DNA of 23,581 nucleotides, taken from a virus. The notes under the pieces are model-generated. The model saw only the letters and a list, made by a program, of their open reading frames with translations. It was not told where the DNA came from and did no database searches. Positions 11,301 through 18,500 of this stretch are shown here, in pieces. The stretch covers positions 1-23,581 of the IMG/VR virus record IMGVR_UViG_3300017969_000155; one strand, 5' to 3'. The translations under genes and the position numbers were made by a program. Every line of letters begins with the position of its first letter. Position 1 is the stretch's first letter.

Positions 11301-14004
11301 ACCTTCCACAGTTTTTGCTGTAGTTGACAACCTTAACTATGATGTATTCCAAATATCGACAGTAAGAAATGGTATTGCAGTATCTTTCACTGATCTTGGT
11401 GGAGGAAATGCTCACCAATTTGAGATGTCTAAGAAGAATGAAAAGTCAATTATTGTCATAGATAATCTTATCCAACATCCACTAATCTTTACCAATGTTT
11501 CTCACACATTATCTGGTTCCATAGGAACTGGAGTAACTACATTTAACTTAAGTGGTATATCTTCTATTAATCCTTCGGATATTCTAAAAATAGATGATGA
11601 GTATGTAAGAGTCAATAATGTTGGTCTTGGAACATCCAGTATTGGTCCTATCACCAATAATGGTTCCTTCAATTTAGTTGAAACTGAAAGAGGATTTGTT
11701 GGAACAACAGCAACCTCTCACACGTCTTCAACGCAAGTTGACGTTTATAGAGGTGCATTCAATATTGTAGAAAATAAAATACATTTTACAGATGCTCCTA
11801 GAGGAAATCCACAAATTGATAAGACTGAATATAACCTAGATTATGAAACATCGACGTTCAATGGACGTGTATTCTTAAGATCAGACTACACTACAAACAA
11901 GATATATGATGATCTATCTGATCAGTTTAATGGTATAGGTAGAACATTTACTTTACAAGTTGGTGGAGCAAATACGACTGGAATTGGTTCAACTGGCGGA
12001 AGTGGAATTGTTCTTATAAACGGAATCTTCCAACAACCAACAACAGATAATAATCCACGTGGAAATTTTGATATTCTTGAAGATACTAGTGCTGGAATAA
12101 GTACAATAGTATTTTCTGGAATTACAAAACCAAATACGGATCCTTTAGAATATGTTATTTCAAACTATGATGTAAACCAAAATGAAACTCCTAGAGGTGG
12201 AATTATTGTTTCTCTAGGGTCAACCCCAGGTCTCGGTTTTGCTCCTCTTGTAGGTGCTTCTGTGACTGCCATAGTTGGAGCTGGAGGTTCTATCTCTGGA
12301 ATTAATACAGCACTTCCTGGAGGTTCATATGGTTCTGGATATAATGGATTAACTTCAATTGGTGTTACCGTTTATGAAGATGGACACTCTGGTGCAGCTG
12401 CCACAATCACGGCATCAGTTGGTGCTGGAGGAATCTTAGCGTTTAATATAGTTGGAGGAGGAACAGGATACACCAATCCACAAATTTATGTGTCTGAACC
12501 AACATATGATAATCTTTCTGTAATAGGTGTTTCAAGACTCGGAATTGGTTCAACTACTCTAACTGGTATTGGATTATCAATCAGTTTGAAAGTTGGTCAT
12601 GTAGATAGCACTGGAATTGGATCTACACACTTTGGGGTTACTGAATTTGATATTACTAAGAGTGGATATAGTTTCCAAAGAGGAGACGTATTTAAACCAG
12701 TTGGATTGGTTACAGATTCTAGATTAGCATCTCCCATTTCAGATTTTGAACTAACTGTTGTTGAAACATATTCTGATAAATTTGCAGCATGGGAGTTTGG
12801 CGAATTGGACTTCATCGATTCTATCGCAGAATATCAAGATGGTGCAAGACAAACATTCCCATTATTCTATAACGGAGAACTTTTAAGTTTCGAACAAGGT
12901 GAAAATTCTAGAATTAATTTAACAAATTGTCTATTAATCTTTATTAATGGTGTTCTTCAAGAACCAGGAGTCTCTTATGAATTTGGAGGAGGAACTTCGT
13001 TCAGATTTACAACAGCACCAAAAGTAGATGATAAAATTTCAATTTACTTCTACAAGGGTTCTGCATCAGACATTGAAGTCGTAACCAATATTGCAGAAAC
13101 AATAAAGAAAGGTGATGTTGTCCAGATTCTTAAGAATAACAATTATCCAGAAACAATATCTCAAGACAAGAGAACTGTAACTGACTTATCTTTCTCCGAT
13201 AAGTTTGAAACTAATCTCTACTCAGGTCCTGGAATTAGTACAACATATAAACCACTTAGTTGGATTAAGCAAAAATCCGATAAAAAAATAAATGGAGAAA
13301 ACGTCTCCAAAGCAAGAGATTCTATTGAATCATTGATATTCCCAACTGCAAATGTAATAGGTGATATATCTCTCACCGATACTCAAGTATTTGTAGATAG
13401 TGTTGAATTGTTTAAGTACGAAGATCCAGATTTAACTTCTTTTGATGCATTAGTAATTAACGGAATATCAACGGTTACTAGTAATTCTATTGAACTTATT
13501 AAAAACTTTACAACAATTCAAGGTGATATAGGTTCTATCGTTGGAATTGCTTCAACAACTACACCAAATCTTGCCATAGAGTTTACATTAGATTCTTTAA
13601 TTGGTTCAAATTTAAATGTTGGATACCCCATCTACATCTTTGATACTCTAGTTGGAACTGGAGTAACTTCTATCAGTTTTTCTGATAGTGAAGTTATTGG
13701 AATTGGGACGACTCATTTGGATAACATTTATTACGTAGAAGCACTGGACAATTCTACCGGTATTATTACTTGTAGAGTTCACTCAGGATCGAATGTGTCT
13801 GGAATTGTTACTTCCGGAACTTCTAGTTACCCTGTTGGTAGATATTCTTGGGGAAGATTGTCAAACACCTCCGGTCTTGTAAGGTCAAATCCTGTTGCAA
13901 TTGGAGTAACTGGAAAGGTTGCATCTGGATTGTCAACATACCCAACAATCCAAAGAAGAAACGTTGGTATAAGAGAAACTGGAGCTCTTCCCAAAGTATT
14001 ATAA
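2383..14004 (+). CDS. gp7: Giant gp7-like baseplate wedge protein with modular beta extension
   Basis: This 3873-residue open frame occupies the gp7 position between gp6 and gp8; T4 gp7 is about 1030. Its N-terminus resembles the C-terminal core of T4 gp7: residues ~200-225 read FYKAKGTDESFRILFNVLYN (T4: FYSTKGIEASYKFLFKVLYN), followed by a VGQTI segment and an aromatic beta stretch as in T4. The rest is low in Cys and rich in Ser, Thr, Gly and Asn, and is built of recurring beta modules. These are DDE/RG modules (~98-130, ~1535-1570, ~3065-3120); NHxF/GD modules (~615, 845, 957, 1641, 1794, 2934); GG-x-GY modules (~743-1160, ~1402, 2017, 2094, 3358); a YHYH-type domain (~1200-1345); and NG-LQ-P modules (~3210, 3521). 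The last residues (VGIRETGALPKVL) resemble ends of cyanophage giants. Likely roles are the wedge core (N-terminus) and the outer baseplate (extension). No frameshift is seen. Confidence 0.85.
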   Translation: MIQTGFDSKVKVQQIIESQLPSFILEESPNASEFLKQYYISQEYQGASIDIAENLDQYLKLENLTPEVVVGNTKLVSDILSTNTDIEVSSTKGFPKQYGLFKIDDEIITYTGISGNTFTGCIRGFSGVTDYHSDLNQEELVFSTSSAAAHSSNSTVQNLSSLFLVEFYQKLKYSIAPGLEKTDFTPELNVGNFLKQANSFYKAKGTDESFRILFNVLYNETPKVINLEQYLIKPSSSEYVRQEVVIAESVSGDNPLNLVGQTIRKSTDENTYASVSSIEPFNRNSKQYYKIFLFYGNDEFPAIIGNFTITPNTKNVIESFASDTVITVDSTIGFPKSGTLVSGNNTITYTDKTINQFLGCSGIDEKIEKNSIIRTEDIYYGYENGDTTKKLEFRILGSLSEFVSLNDVSVSEGDIITIKNVGDLIKNPSSKTYKQIFANSWIYNTSTRYRVSSRSGSNYVLATTIDRSSLKIGDRVELLERDTDILAPESNSPHIRQILSDNTIRIEGSFTTDSSKEYDLRRKINTSSSSGVPIEYGNDTITSDIQNLYSDGEKYAYVASNSLPSSELPGFTLPYRYDISKNVKGVTVSSEDNLFDKDSDDTYGIIGFADPAPFFTGDKIYYTPNSTPLVGLETGYYYVQVLPSDNKKIKLYSSRSFIEISSNLRFSVPDSGIDSHRFTLFSQKEEEIGVQKILKKFPLQSEIKSPGEETIPGTTGMFINGVEISNYKSLDKVYYGPLQSIDVLNGGQNYDVINPPQITISSGSSSALAQPVISGSIEEVYIDSQDYDVNKILSIDVVGGNGSGAVLEPIITKRNREILFDGRTIEKGGGISTTGNRLSFLTNHNLNNGDQIIYNSDGNSQLVIGSGSSTLLNNNSYFVKVENSTTISLFDSQSDYESGSNVIGFSTGTQGVHKFRTSDPKKTIFEIKVVNGGEGYTNRKLIVKQSGISTVNDTINFKNHGFNTGELVTYDYETTAISGISTLNQYYVLKIDNDSFRLCNAGIAGTDTAEFDRKDYVKLSSEGSGYQYFSYPSVSVSVKYNPVGFGTDTQTYQEIVTTPVVRGSIQNVYLYENGSGYGSTILNYKKNPTVTIKNGKNATLIPNVTNGQISSVNIQYGGEEYYSVPDLIVVDSSGSGTGARLRPIISDGKITSVKILSVGIGYSSASTSILVKPAGINAYLEPNIRDLTVNHNLKQGNEILLNSDNKLKYTVSGYYEDLRDAFGESAANSADPNISGIIGWAYDGNPIYGPFGYSDPNNISSVSRVRSGYVLDTSYTDRPSGFQSGFFVEDYKFTNSGDLDKNNGRFAKTLEFPNGVYAYYATVNSAGNPVFPYFIGNTYKSKTLDENINLNQSFDFSNSGILRNTFPYKISDKNAGYDFITEIDDVTRQKILVESVNSGGIESFKIKNAGSNYKVNDVVNFNNTGTSGGGLYAVVSSLDGKDITEINTSVTSYENSTFTWISGEKVRVSILPSHTLNDGDYVSISGFSTNLSSLNGIHKISVSTNQAVAISTISASTSIGGTEIYVSRIPENVSIGSSIGIGTETLRVLGLFRNKNILRVERGLTNVSHNENSLITFNPDSFTFDKNINYFDSKVNDKVFFNPKETVGLGTTSGISHLITFDFGDQTQIQRSIPTKSIYLENHPFKNNQQIVYTASGTTLSISTDGVNTSNLPSNVFVVNKGKDLIGLKTTVDSEELFFHNNGSGSDLYSFEFSNIKILGDVQKIKTTVSVSTSHGISENDIINLTANPTLSVGIGTSTAVKVYRNTDTDRILLNQIGFNSTGINTSTSIINISEHKFNTGDKVYYTSNSVASGLSTGEYYVFKVDSNNVKLCETYFDSLQSPPNTVSIAGTGGISQFISLINPKIESVKNNNLVFDLSDSSLLGYNFKIYTDNNFEDEFVSTGAGTTFNLGYGSTIGNVGAALTISYDSNLPEKLYYNLEKSGFINTADTSVKNYSEISFIDSKYNGKYSVVGVATTTFDIVLKESPEKLSYTESDCDVLKYTTTSTSASGPIDKLKIVSNGYGYKKLPIVEDITTTNGKDAYILAKSTTVGKVNELRIKNEEFEYPFDSTLNPTASVSPVIVTTNSNTLESIRVTSGGNGYSNAPDVVVVDSSTGNKIDSGVLKANIIGESINSITIEDSPRGLPENTVKIFTTNNSNGISIQRVESNSTGIFTCSITVPPLGFAENPFSAGDEVFIEGIQKVSSTGSGFNSEDYGYRFFVVDSYVSSSPYDKVVFDLSSSSNGGLTTNTGIAKTIQEGYGTLIHEDDYPTFEITQKRLQFSIGEKIVSNNIERDLFISSYDGTILKVSGTYELSVGEIIKGKESGTIATISEIEGNSGIFKVSYSIPKNIGWTNETGRLDYDNQVIPNNDYYQNLSYSVKSSKEYREVEASIKPLLHTSGLKDFADTGITSTSNASDLDGIDGSTVIRDFIDDLRVDTIYDFDLAQDIDIDAVTGKSKYIKLQTQRLTDYTNNIGNNVLAIDDLSSQFSYYENDPSEFLNIIKLDPESSYENFLIRVTNNNNTEVQFTDVVILNDGNDTYLLEKGSVSNIGIDTTNHLLDEQYGNFSIVEDTFGDSYLRFSPADAYDTDYDLKLIRNTFTSSSTGIGTTTIGFTNLISSVGIATTGATVNIASFDSTEFESLYANVQIIDDITNQMNFVELYVATDGSNTYLSEYYFDSEQDTSNYSNNFIGSFGANISSGILSLNYTNTSSNRNTFRSKIVGFGTTSTGTGSPYRFKLDRQPNGSERSVIYQSDTTTGVGETSVLSISKTLFNSVKSLVEVSIGSTKAVHQVMMIQDNNNNVYVQHSPLLSVSGISTLDSASGIGTFGGDNSGSEFELNFYPDSQYSSNNIVISAFSQCFYNDLDVANTPPVLEYGNTQESVDLKFYDSLNGDRINRTSFTLTSEGVPIFVKVFDPEDTDALISTTGTFNITNHFFKDGEELIYTPKSTIIGIATTAMTYTDGTVTDTLPSTVFAVVDNLNYDVFQISTVRNGIAVSFTDLGGGNAHQFEMSKKNEKSIIVIDNLIQHPLIFTNVSHTLSGSIGTGVTTFNLSGISSINPSDILKIDDEYVRVNNVGLGTSSIGPITNNGSFNLVETERGFVGTTATSHTSSTQVDVYRGAFNIVENKIHFTDAPRGNPQIDKTEYNLDYETSTFNGRVFLRSDYTTNKIYDDLSDQFNGIGRTFTLQVGGANTTGIGSTGGSGIVLINGIFQQPTTDNNPRGNFDILEDTSAGISTIVFSGITKPNTDPLEYVISNYDVNQNETPRGGIIVSLGSTPGLGFAPLVGASVTAIVGAGGSISGINTALPGGSYGSGYNGLTSIGVTVYEDGHSGAAATITASVGAGGILAFNIVGGGTGYTNPQIYVSEPTYDNLSVIGVSRLGIGSTTLTGIGLSISLKVGHVDSTGIGSTHFGVTEFDITKSGYSFQRGDVFKPVGLVTDSRLASPISDFELTVVETYSDKFAAWEFGELDFIDSIAEYQDGARQTFPLFYNGELLSFEQGENSRINLTNCLLIFINGVLQEPGVSYEFGGGTSFRFTTAPKVDDKISIYFYKGSASDIEVVTNIAETIKKGDVVQILKNNNYPETISQDKRTVTDLSFSDKFETNLYSGPGISTTYKPLSWIKQKSDKKINGENVSKARDSIESLIFPTANVIGDISLTDTQVFVDSVELFKYEDPDLTSFDALVINGISTVTSNSIELIKNFTTIQGDIGSIVGIASTTTPNLAIEFTLDSLIGSNLNVGYPIYIFDTLVGTGVTSISFSDSEVIGIGTTHLDNIYYVEALDNSTGIITCRVHSGSNVSGIVTSGTSSYPVGRYSWGRLSNTSGLVRSNPVAIGVTGKVASGLSTYPTIQRRNVGIRETGALPKVL
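4585..5925 (+). repeat. Run of diverged GG-x-GY beta modules in gp7
   Basis: Within the giant gp7, residues about 735-1180 contain at least five diverged copies of one module: a strand ending in a GG-x-GY/NY turn, then P-x-(V/I)-x-(V/I), a GSG-A patch, and a closing G-(Q/K)-I strand. Examples of the turn are NGGQNY, NGGEGY, NGSGYG, YGGEEY and VGIGYS, at roughly residues 745, 930, 1070, 1115 and 1156. An NHxF module (~957) sits between copies two and three. Copies are related at protein level but clearly diverged in DNA, so this is an old repeat and not a recent tandem duplication. Further copies lie at residues ~1402, 2017, 2094 and 3358. Confidence 0.7.
5950..6405 (+). other. YHYH-type domain encoded inside gp7
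   Basis: Residues about 1190-1341 of the giant protein match the YHYH family pattern (PF14240 as I remember it). At 1239-1249 lies G-W-A-Y-D-G-N-P-I-Y-G, matching the family's GxAxDGxPIYGP. A D..NGRF element follows at 1303-1306, then the sheet with PNGVYAYY (Y1317-A-Y-Y1320) and a closing FPYFIGN (~1333). The name-giving YHYH reads YAYY here, so both histidines are absent. The family's function is not known to me; in this context a structural role in the baseplate is likely. Confidence 0.75.
7185..7209 (+). other. Hairpin TAACCCCA/TGGGGTTA inside gp7
   Basis: A perfect 8-pair stem with a four-pair G-C core and a 9-base loop lies inside the giant gene, coding around NPKETVGLG. No T run follows, so it is not a standard terminator. 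It stands out in AT-rich DNA and could affect local mRNA structure; function is unknown. Confidence 0.35.
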
Positions 14005-14007
14005 ATA
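14000..14007 (+). promoter_or_regulatory. T4-type late promoter TATAAATA upstream of gp8
   Basis: This exact TATAAATA overlaps the TAA stop of the giant gp7 gene and ends 19 bases before the gp8 ATG. The 14-base string TATAAATATCTAAA is identical to that at the third late promoter (22868), which argues for a conserved late promoter element beyond the core box. Confidence 0.82.
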
Positions 14008-14026
14008 TCTAAAAAACTATGTTAAT

Positions 14027-15553
14027 ATGGCTGCTGTCGTAACAGATCAATTTAGAATACTGAATGCGAATAATTTCGTTGATTCCGTTTTAGATGATAA
14101 TAACTCATATTATGTTTTTTTAGGTTTACCAAACTCTACTGCTGTCGGATTTGGCAGAACTAGTGATTGGAACTCTAGTAGTAGTGGACCACCAAGTCCA
14201 GTTGATAATTTACAATATTTGACACATTATAGAGATACTTCTTTATTTGGTAAGAGAGTAACAAGTGCTAATATTAGAAGAGTTATAAGAAAAGTTGAAT
14301 GGACATCAAACACTGCCTATGATATGTATAGGCATGATTATAGTATCCTAAATCAAACTCCAAATTCTCAAACAAGTAGACTATATGATTCAAACTATTA
14401 TGTAATTAATAGCGATTATAGAGTTTACATTTGTATTGATAATGGTTCTTCTGGAACTAATCTTAAAGGTGAAAGATCTAGATATGAACCTACGTCCACT
14501 GATCTTCAACCATTTTCTGCAGGATCTGACGGTTACTTGTGGAAATACTTATTCTCAATTTCTCCAAGTGATGTTATAAAATTTGATTCAACCGAATATA
14601 TTGTAGTTCCAAACGATTGGGATACAACTTCAGATGCTCAAATTCAAACAGTTAGAGAATCTGGAGATTCTGAAGTAAATGATAACCAAATAAAAAAAGT
14701 TTATATTGAAAACGGTGGTGCGGGATATTCCGCAGGAACATATAATATTCTAGGCGATGGTTCTGGCGCTAGAGTTTCAATATCAGTTGATAGTTCCGGA
14801 ACTATTACTTCAACAAATGTTGTCAATGGTGGAAGTGGATATACTTACGGTATTGTTGATTTGGAAAGAACAGGAACAATATCAAACCCAGCTAAATTAA
14901 TACCAATTATTCCACCTTCAAAAGGTCATGGTTATGACATTTATACCGAACTTGGAACTGACAGAGTTTTAATTTATGCTAGATTTGACGATTCAACTAA
15001 GGATTTTCCTGTTAGTACAAAATTCTCTCAGGTTGGAATTGTAAAAAATCCCAAAGAATATTCAGGTGTTTCTACATACGTTGGATCAACTTATTCTAGT
15101 TTATATGCATTAAAACTTGATAGTGGTTACACTGGAACTCCTGCAGTCGGAGAAATTGTTACTCAAACTCAATCATCAACACAGATTGCAAAGGGATACG
15201 TTGCATCCTATGATAGCACTACAAAAGTATTAAAATATTTGAAAGATAGGTCTTTATTCCTTACGAACGGATTGGACCAACAAGATAGTACTGATATTAC
15301 TATAGATTCTAATATTGTTGAATTCAATAACACTGACAGTATATCATTTACTTCAGCAACTTCTACTTCAGTTTCTGCTGGTTTTACTGGCAGTTCTGAA
15401 AATGGGATTGATTTAGGAGTAACTTTCACTGGTGGACTTGCTAATCCAGAGATAAATAAAAAGACAGGGGATATTATTTACATTGACAATAGACCTCAGG
15501 TTGAAAGAAATCTCAGGCAAAAAGAAGACGTTAAAATCATTCTGGAATTCTAA
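14027..15553 (+). CDS. gp8: gp8-like baseplate wedge protein, enlarged
   Basis: The protein has 508 residues against about 334 in T4 gp8. Conserved landmarks, compared with T4 gp8 from memory, are an N-terminal VTDQFRI; DGYLWKYLFSI at 168-178 (T4 DGYVWEYLFEI); EYIVVP at 190-195 (identical in T4); FSQVGIVKNPKE at 333-344 (T4 FRQISIITNPLE); and IIYIDNRP at 483-490 (T4 MIYMENRP) near the end ILEF. The extra length falls in two places: residues ~200-320, holding two GG-x-GY modules (GGAGY 230-234, GGSGY 268-272), and ~345-480, holding a G-EIVTQ...A-GYV module and a Ser/Thr-rich strand region. In T4, gp8 dimers bind gp7 and gp10 in the wedge. The start follows TAAT directly and has no evident Shine-Dalgarno. 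The next gene begins 5 bases after the stop. Confidence 0.92.
   Translation: MAAVVTDQFRILNANNFVDSVLDDNNSYYVFLGLPNSTAVGFGRTSDWNSSSSGPPSPVDNLQYLTHYRDTSLFGKRVTSANIRRVIRKVEWTSNTAYDMYRHDYSILNQTPNSQTSRLYDSNYYVINSDYRVYICIDNGSSGTNLKGERSRYEPTSTDLQPFSAGSDGYLWKYLFSISPSDVIKFDSTEYIVVPNDWDTTSDAQIQTVRESGDSEVNDNQIKKVYIENGGAGYSAGTYNILGDGSGARVSISVDSSGTITSTNVVNGGSGYTYGIVDLERTGTISNPAKLIPIIPPSKGHGYDIYTELGTDRVLIYARFDDSTKDFPVSTKFSQVGIVKNPKEYSGVSTYVGSTYSSLYALKLDSGYTGTPAVGEIVTQTQSSTQIAKGYVASYDSTTKVLKYLKDRSLFLTNGLDQQDSTDITIDSNIVEFNNTDSISFTSATSTSVSAGFTGSSENGIDLGVTFTGGLANPEINKKTGDIIYIDNRPQVERNLRQKEDVKIILEF
14690..14880 (+). repeat. GG-x-GY module pair inserted in gp8
   Basis: Two copies of the GG-x-GY module (NGGAGYSAG at residue 229 and NGGSGYTYG at 267) lie between the conserved EYIVVP and FSQVGIVKNP blocks of gp8. 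Between them runs GDGSGARVSI, the GSG-A patch seen in the gp7 copies. T4 gp8 has no such element at this point as far as I remember, so this looks like a domain insertion. Confidence 0.7.
15451..15458 (+). promoter_or_regulatory. Possible internal late promoter GATAAATA upstream of the DUF4815 gene
   Basis: NATAAATA occurs within the 3' end of gp8, 108 bases before the start of the second giant gene. The spacing is like that of AATAAATA before the first giant gene (113 bases). It is weak on its own because the DNA is AT-rich. Confidence 0.3.
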
Positions 15554-15558
15554 AAAAG

Positions 15559-18500
15559 ATGGCACAAAAAACAGACTTAAATATCAACCCATATTTTGAC
15601 GATTTTGATTCGGATAAAAATTTTTATAAAGTCTTATTTAAGCCAGGATATCCAGTTCAGGCACGAGAGTTAACGACATTACAGTCAATACTTCAAAATC
15701 AAGTAGAATCTTTTGGCAGTTATACTTTTAAAGAAGGAACTGTAGTAATTCCAGGAAATATTTTTTACGATGGGCAGTTTTATGCCGTAAAATTAAACTC
15801 TTCTCAATTTGGAATTGACGTATCACTTTACATCAATAATTTTATTGGGAAAAAGATTATCGGTGAAACATCTGGAACCACAGCAACTATTCAATATGTT
15901 GCGTTTCCTGATGGTGGAGATGTTGATGAATTAACAATATATGTAAAATACGTAGATTCTAATAATAATTTTGTTTTTGATCAATTTGAAGACGGGGAAT
16001 CTTTGTATTCTGATGAAAATGTAACATACGGAAATACAACAATCAGTGCAGAAACTCCATTTGCTTCTTTAATCAGTTCTAATGCGTCCTCTATTGGATC
16101 TGCAGCATCTATTGGAGATGGAGTTTATTTTATTAGAGGGTATTTTGCAAAAGTATCTAAACAGACTTTAATATTAGATCACTATACAAATACACCTTCT
16201 TATAGAGTTGGGTTATCTATCAAGGAATTACTCGTCAACGCAAAAGATGATTCCACGTTATTTGACAACGCAAAGGGATTTACAAACTATGCTGCTCCTG
16301 GTGCTGATAGATTACAAATTAATTTAACATTAACAAAAAAATTAATTTCTGACACCAATGATACAGACTTTGTAGAACTTCTTAGAGTAGAAGAAGGAAG
16401 AATAAAAAAGATTGAAAATAAGACTGAACTGAATAGACTTGGTGATTATATTGCAGAAAGAACTTATGAGGAATCTGGTCATTATACTCTAGATGATTTT
16501 AAACTATCCTTACATAACTCGTTAAATGATAAATTAGGAAATGATGGATTGTTCTTTAGCAATCAATCTACAGATCAATTTAACACCCCATCAGATGATC
16601 TGATGTGTTTAAAAATATCTCCAGGTGAAGCGTATGTTGGTGGATATAACGTAGAAAAAATTGCTACAACTATTCTTGATGTAGAAAAACCAAGAGATAC
16701 TGAAACAGTATCGGTTGCAAATATCCCATTTGAGATGGGAAATCTTTTAAGAGTTAATAATGTATCTGGAGCACCCAAACAAAAAGAATCTATCAGTCTC
16801 TACAATCAATCTGCTGGTGGTGGAACAAAAATTGGTGACGCTAGAGTTTACACCTTCAATTTAACAGGTTCTGCTTATCAGGATGCTTCTACTAACTGGG
16901 ATTTATACTTATATGATATTCAAACATATACCTCCCTCACGTTAAACACGCCAGTAGCACCTCTCGGATTGATAACATCTTCATATATTAAAGGTAAGAG
17001 CAGTGGGGCAAGTGGATATGCAGTTTCTTCAGGTTCAGGAAGCACAGTAAGTGTTAGACAAACTTCTGGAACTTTCTCTGTTGGGGAACAACTTATTATT
17101 AATGGAATTGATGCTTCTGCTACGATAGCATCTGTAATCGCATATGGAACTAGAGATATTAAATCGGTTTACCAGTCTGGAGTTTCTGGGTTCCCAACAT
17201 TTACTGCAGATTCTCTGTTAGATTCCATAAATCTTCCAAATGGTGTGATTGGTGGAACTATTAGTGGTGGAAATACCCTAGTAAGTCCTGGAAAAGTGTT
17301 TACTGGAGTTAAAGTTGGAGATATTATTCGTTATCAAACTAGTTCTGGAGATGAAACCTTCAACAGGGTTACAGCAAATAACACAACTTCTTTAACAATC
17401 ACTGCTGGTGCTACGGTTTCTGGTGTATCCAACGGAACAGTTGCTAATGGAACATATTCTTCAATTAAAATTGGTGTTCCTTCCTTAAGAAATCAAGAAA
17501 AAGGATACCTTTATGCAGAACTTTCAGATCCAAACATCGAGTCTGTAGATCTTTCTGGTTCAACATTAAAAATATCGGAACAGATCACGGGAGAAACAAC
17601 AGATAGTTCTGGTACGTTAACTTTCGATCTTTCTTCTATTAGTGGAATCACAAGTGCCTTCTTTGATCCATTTGATGAAGAAAGATACTCAATTCACTAC
17701 ACTGGCGGTGGTATTGGTACAGTAACTTCTGATGCATTTACTTTAAGTAATAATCAAGTATCAATCAATGGTTTAACTGCAAGTCAATCGAATATTGTAG
17801 TAAATACATCACTAACTAAAAATGAGATACAAAGTAAGATTAAAGAATATACAAGAAGTGCGACTTTAGATGTTGTTTATTCTAAACAACAACAGTCTGG
17901 TGTTGGCGTCAATACTTCAATAAATGATGGTCTTACTTATAATAAAAATTATGGATTAAGAGTTCAAGATGAAGAGATTTCATTAAATTATCCAGATGTT
18001 GTAAAAGTCATAGCAATTCTAGAATCATTAGATTCAAGCACACCAACTTTTGATCAGATTCAGTTTTTTGATAGTTCTGTAGTAAGCAATGCAATTATTG
18101 GTGAAAACATTGTAAGTTCTTCTTCCAACACTGTTGCAAGAGTTGTTGCAAAACCATCTTCATTGGTATTATCAATTGTATATTTAAATAAAGATAAATT
18201 TATTGCCGGAGAATCTGTAACTCTTCAGGAATCGAATAATACTGCAGCAATACAATCTGTAACTAATGGTTCTTACAAAAATATAACTTCTTCCTTTACC
18301 CTAGATAAGGGACAGAAAGATCAATATTATGATTATTCGAGAATTGTTAGAAGTGCAAATACACCAATACCTTCCAGAAGACTAAAAATTGTATTTGATC
18401 ATTATACAGTTCCTTCTTCAGATTCTGGTGATGTTTACACCGTTTTAAGTTATGATAAAGAAAGATTTTCTGAAGATATTCCTAATATCGGTTCAAGAAA

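Noticed and set aside
12904-12915. Palindrome AATTCTAGAATT
   Set aside because: It is twelve bases in AT-rich coding DNA, well within chance, with no regulatory context.
15208-15429. Minus-strand open frame of 73 codons in gp8
   Set aside because: It is a shadow of the gp8 frame with no start signals and no recognisable protein pattern.
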